The notes under the pieces: model-generated | What the model saw: only the letters and a program-made list of their open reading frames with translations | Told to the model about the DNA's origin: nothing | Database searches by the model: none | Program-made: the position numbers and the translations under genes | In this document: in pieces, positions 7,501-8,052 of the stretch | Layout: every line of letters starts with the position of its first letter | Numbering within the stretch: the first letter of the stretch is position 1 | Assembly (NCBI GenBank): GCA_900549375.1 | Contig: URNY01000124.1 | Span: forward strand, 1 to 8,052 | Direction of reading: 5' to 3' | DNA length: 8,052 nt | From: an uncultured Bacteroidales bacterium | GTDB lineage: Bacteria > Bacteroidota > Bacteroidia > Bacteroidales > Muribaculaceae

Positions 7501-8052
7501 AATATAACTGTCGGCGAATGCTGAACCCACTTTGATCTTAACACTCTTCGCATCCCTATCGGCCACTATTCTGCTTTCCGGAATCCAGAGAGGTGTCTTG
7601 TAAGGAACCGTGGTTTCATTCTCGCGATAGATCATTGCCACGGAATTCTCATCGGGTTCTCCCGCAGTAGATTTTCCATCCTTGTCGAGACTGAATTCTA
7701 TCCTATATTTTCCCGATGGAATGGAGGCCGCATTGAATTTGAATACGGGTGATTCGAATTCGCCGGAGACTATCACGTTCTTACGGTCATCGAATGGCGT
7801 CACCTTATAATAAACCGTGCGTTTTGCCGGCTTGTCGGTGATGTCGAGCACACGGACTGCATATGTCTGCTCCCCTTTTGACGCGTCTATCTTGTGGGGA
7901 AGGTCGGCATGCAATGTATAAGCGGTTCCGAGCGAGAAGCTGGATGCCGGAGCCTGCTGGGTCTCGCCTGCCTGATTAGTCACGGAAACATTCAATATAT
8001 AGCCACCGAAAGCGTAGGGAGTGTTGCGCAGACCCTCTGTCGGCAGCTCGAT
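4528..8052 (-). CDS. Alpha-2-macroglobulin family protein (large envelope protein), 5'-truncated by window edge
   Basis: 1174 C-terminal residues are visible; the frame is open to the window edge (IELPTEGLRNTPYAFGGYIL at the edge), so the TTG at 7995 is not the start. Order seen: macroglobulin-like beta domains (about 6990-8052); a Met- and Glu-rich linker (6763-6978); the A2M core segment LAFFMPSLETDADG...VPDFNGTWQ (6622-6750); an MG-like domain; a helical thioester-type domain (about 5176-6162) with LQNPDGGWSW (5782-5811); and a C-terminal receptor-like domain (4531-4863) with DSRAACMEP (4762-4788), SGY, RDNSTN and YAPAIAAHS, which from memory are typical of Bacteroidota members. Family members trap or inhibit proteases at the cell envelope. 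The CxEQ thioester motif is absent at its expected place (about 6064-6141), and no CxEQ occurs elsewhere in the visible part, so covalent trapping by the classical route is unlikely. No neighbouring penicillin-binding-protein gene is visible. The family is certain; the physiological role is inferred. Confidence 0.9.
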   Translation of the reverse strand: MELPTEGLRNTPYAFGGYILNVSVTNQAGETQQAPASSFSLGTAYTLHADLPHKIDASKGEQTYAVRVLDITDKPAKRTVYYKVTPFDDRKNVIVSGEFESPVFKFNAASIPSGKYRIEFSLDKDGKSTAGEPDENSVAMIYRENETTVPYKTPLWIPESRIVADRDAKSVKIKVGSAFADSYIFMQTADCDKVLEERWLKVDAGTTEVEVPVPAADNRLTVRFAAMRYFDKESGNVSVIPAVQLEQLNIKAESFRDRIVPGARESWKFNFSMAGKPMSYIPVAAVMTDKALNDIAPFAWRFNPASDIPYGSEGGLQWFYGNTASWSVQLGRISNYGAAGVDYPSWNLYGYSFYGGGRMYKNMMRIRGAAPSPGLMMADSVNNEMKEEPEMMLQESVTTSANMDMSAAMVAEAPTEAGGAEEPEKTELRQISCPLAFFMPSLETDADGNATVEFAVPDFNGTWQLQIAGYAPDMKGAVSILDAVASKPVMASMNAPRFARTGDTASVAAMLYNNSTEEIPVHGKIEVVDPATGKVIKSFTSTDKMTAPAESQRIALEFGIPSDLNAITVRVYAYGGGFSDGEQTVLPVFPSSEPVTEGESFYIAPGQQEFTKEISGVKENGKLTLQYCDNPIWEVVTALPDISEPKSNNALSLVYALYGNAIGAGLAKDYPEITEAIKVFADPANSADSTLVSNLEKNAGLKNVLLNNTPWVRSAASETMRMQDLVKYGDAERSRRIVDTNFERLAALQNPDGGWSWCDGMESSEFITGRVLLHLGMLKDMDYLPEEGKRMAEKAVRYADGCFVKSLENYKRGEYPYISLLNYLYVRSNFANVKPNAAFASMKAKGIAAVKAGWKDMGIYEKATAATLLSREKYPMEARVILESLRQYASVDPAKGMWFDNLSSSFFGWNKLITTAQVLEAYSEIEPQNAAVDQLRQWLLMMKQVENWGADRETAEVIHSILSSGTKWTVPSAPARIYVGGKLLDTGRVAALTGSLTASVDVYGKESLRIERSGNGPAWGGLIRQYIAPAADVKAAGDAQLSIEKKLYSIEEGSDGSTAKAGTLRTGDKVRVTLTLKCDRDLEYVAVMDSRAACMEPAEQLSGYSVSDGVWMYKEVRDNSTNLFIPFLGNGTHVISYDCYIDREGEYTLGVASAQSQYAPAIAAHSAGEMITVK
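6763..6978 (-). other. Met/Glu-rich low-complexity linker of the A2M protein at the bait-region position
   Basis: Between the macroglobulin domains and the A2M core segment, about 72 residues lack obvious fold signature. The first 52 contain 11 methionines, including four MM pairs or near pairs. The last 20 are rich in Glu, Ala, Pro and Gly (AEAPTEAGGAEEPEK). This is where eukaryotic and bacterial family members carry the protease-sensitive bait region. Composition and position are seen; the bait role is inferred. Confidence 0.5.

Noticed and set aside
7993..7995. TTG as the start of the A2M protein
   Set aside because: The frame stays open to the window edge and the residues before it continue a macroglobulin-like strand (GGYIL).

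Overview
The window reads as chromosome of a Bacteroidota member, most likely order Bacteroidales and possibly a Muribaculaceae-like gut bacterium. Four things suggest this: promoters of the Bacteroides -33/-7 type (xTTG...TAnnTTTG), A-rich start regions rather than strong Shine-Dalgarno sites, a Bacteroidota-type large alpha-2-macroglobulin protein, and a secreted protein with a type IX-secretion-like tail. The family-level guess is inference. No RNA gene, mobile element, CRISPR array or prophage was seen.

Layout. Positions 1-1692 (+) hold the 3' part of a secreted NAGPA-type phosphodiester glycosidase whose start lies to the left of the window. After 22 bases comes a secreted SGNH esterase with an N-terminal GxDLY domain (1715-2806, +); the two probably form an operon for extracellular or periplasmic glycan breakdown. 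A 103-bp gap follows with a perfect 12-bp terminator-like hairpin and a competing second hairpin. An ECF sigma factor gene (2910-3485, -) converges on it. A 118-bp gap (3486-3603) carries two divergent, recognisable Bacteroides-type promoters, one for the sigma factor and one for ribonuclease Z (3604-4518, +). RNase Z converges, with only 9 bases between, on a very large alpha-2-macroglobulin family gene (4528-8052, -) whose start lies beyond the right edge.

How the parts relate. The first two genes plausibly cooperate on a phosphodiester- and ester-decorated glycan. The sigma factor has no anti-sigma (FecR-like) or SusC/D partner beside it, so its targets cannot be read from this window. RNase Z is a housekeeping tRNA 3'-end maturase. 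The A2M protein is probably an envelope protein that has lost the thioester motif; its bait-region position is occupied by a Met- and Glu-rich linker. I see no strong evidence for a new multi-gene system. The points most worth a second look are the A2M linker and missing thioester, the alternative hairpins at 2826-2893, and the almost leaderless sigma factor transcript.
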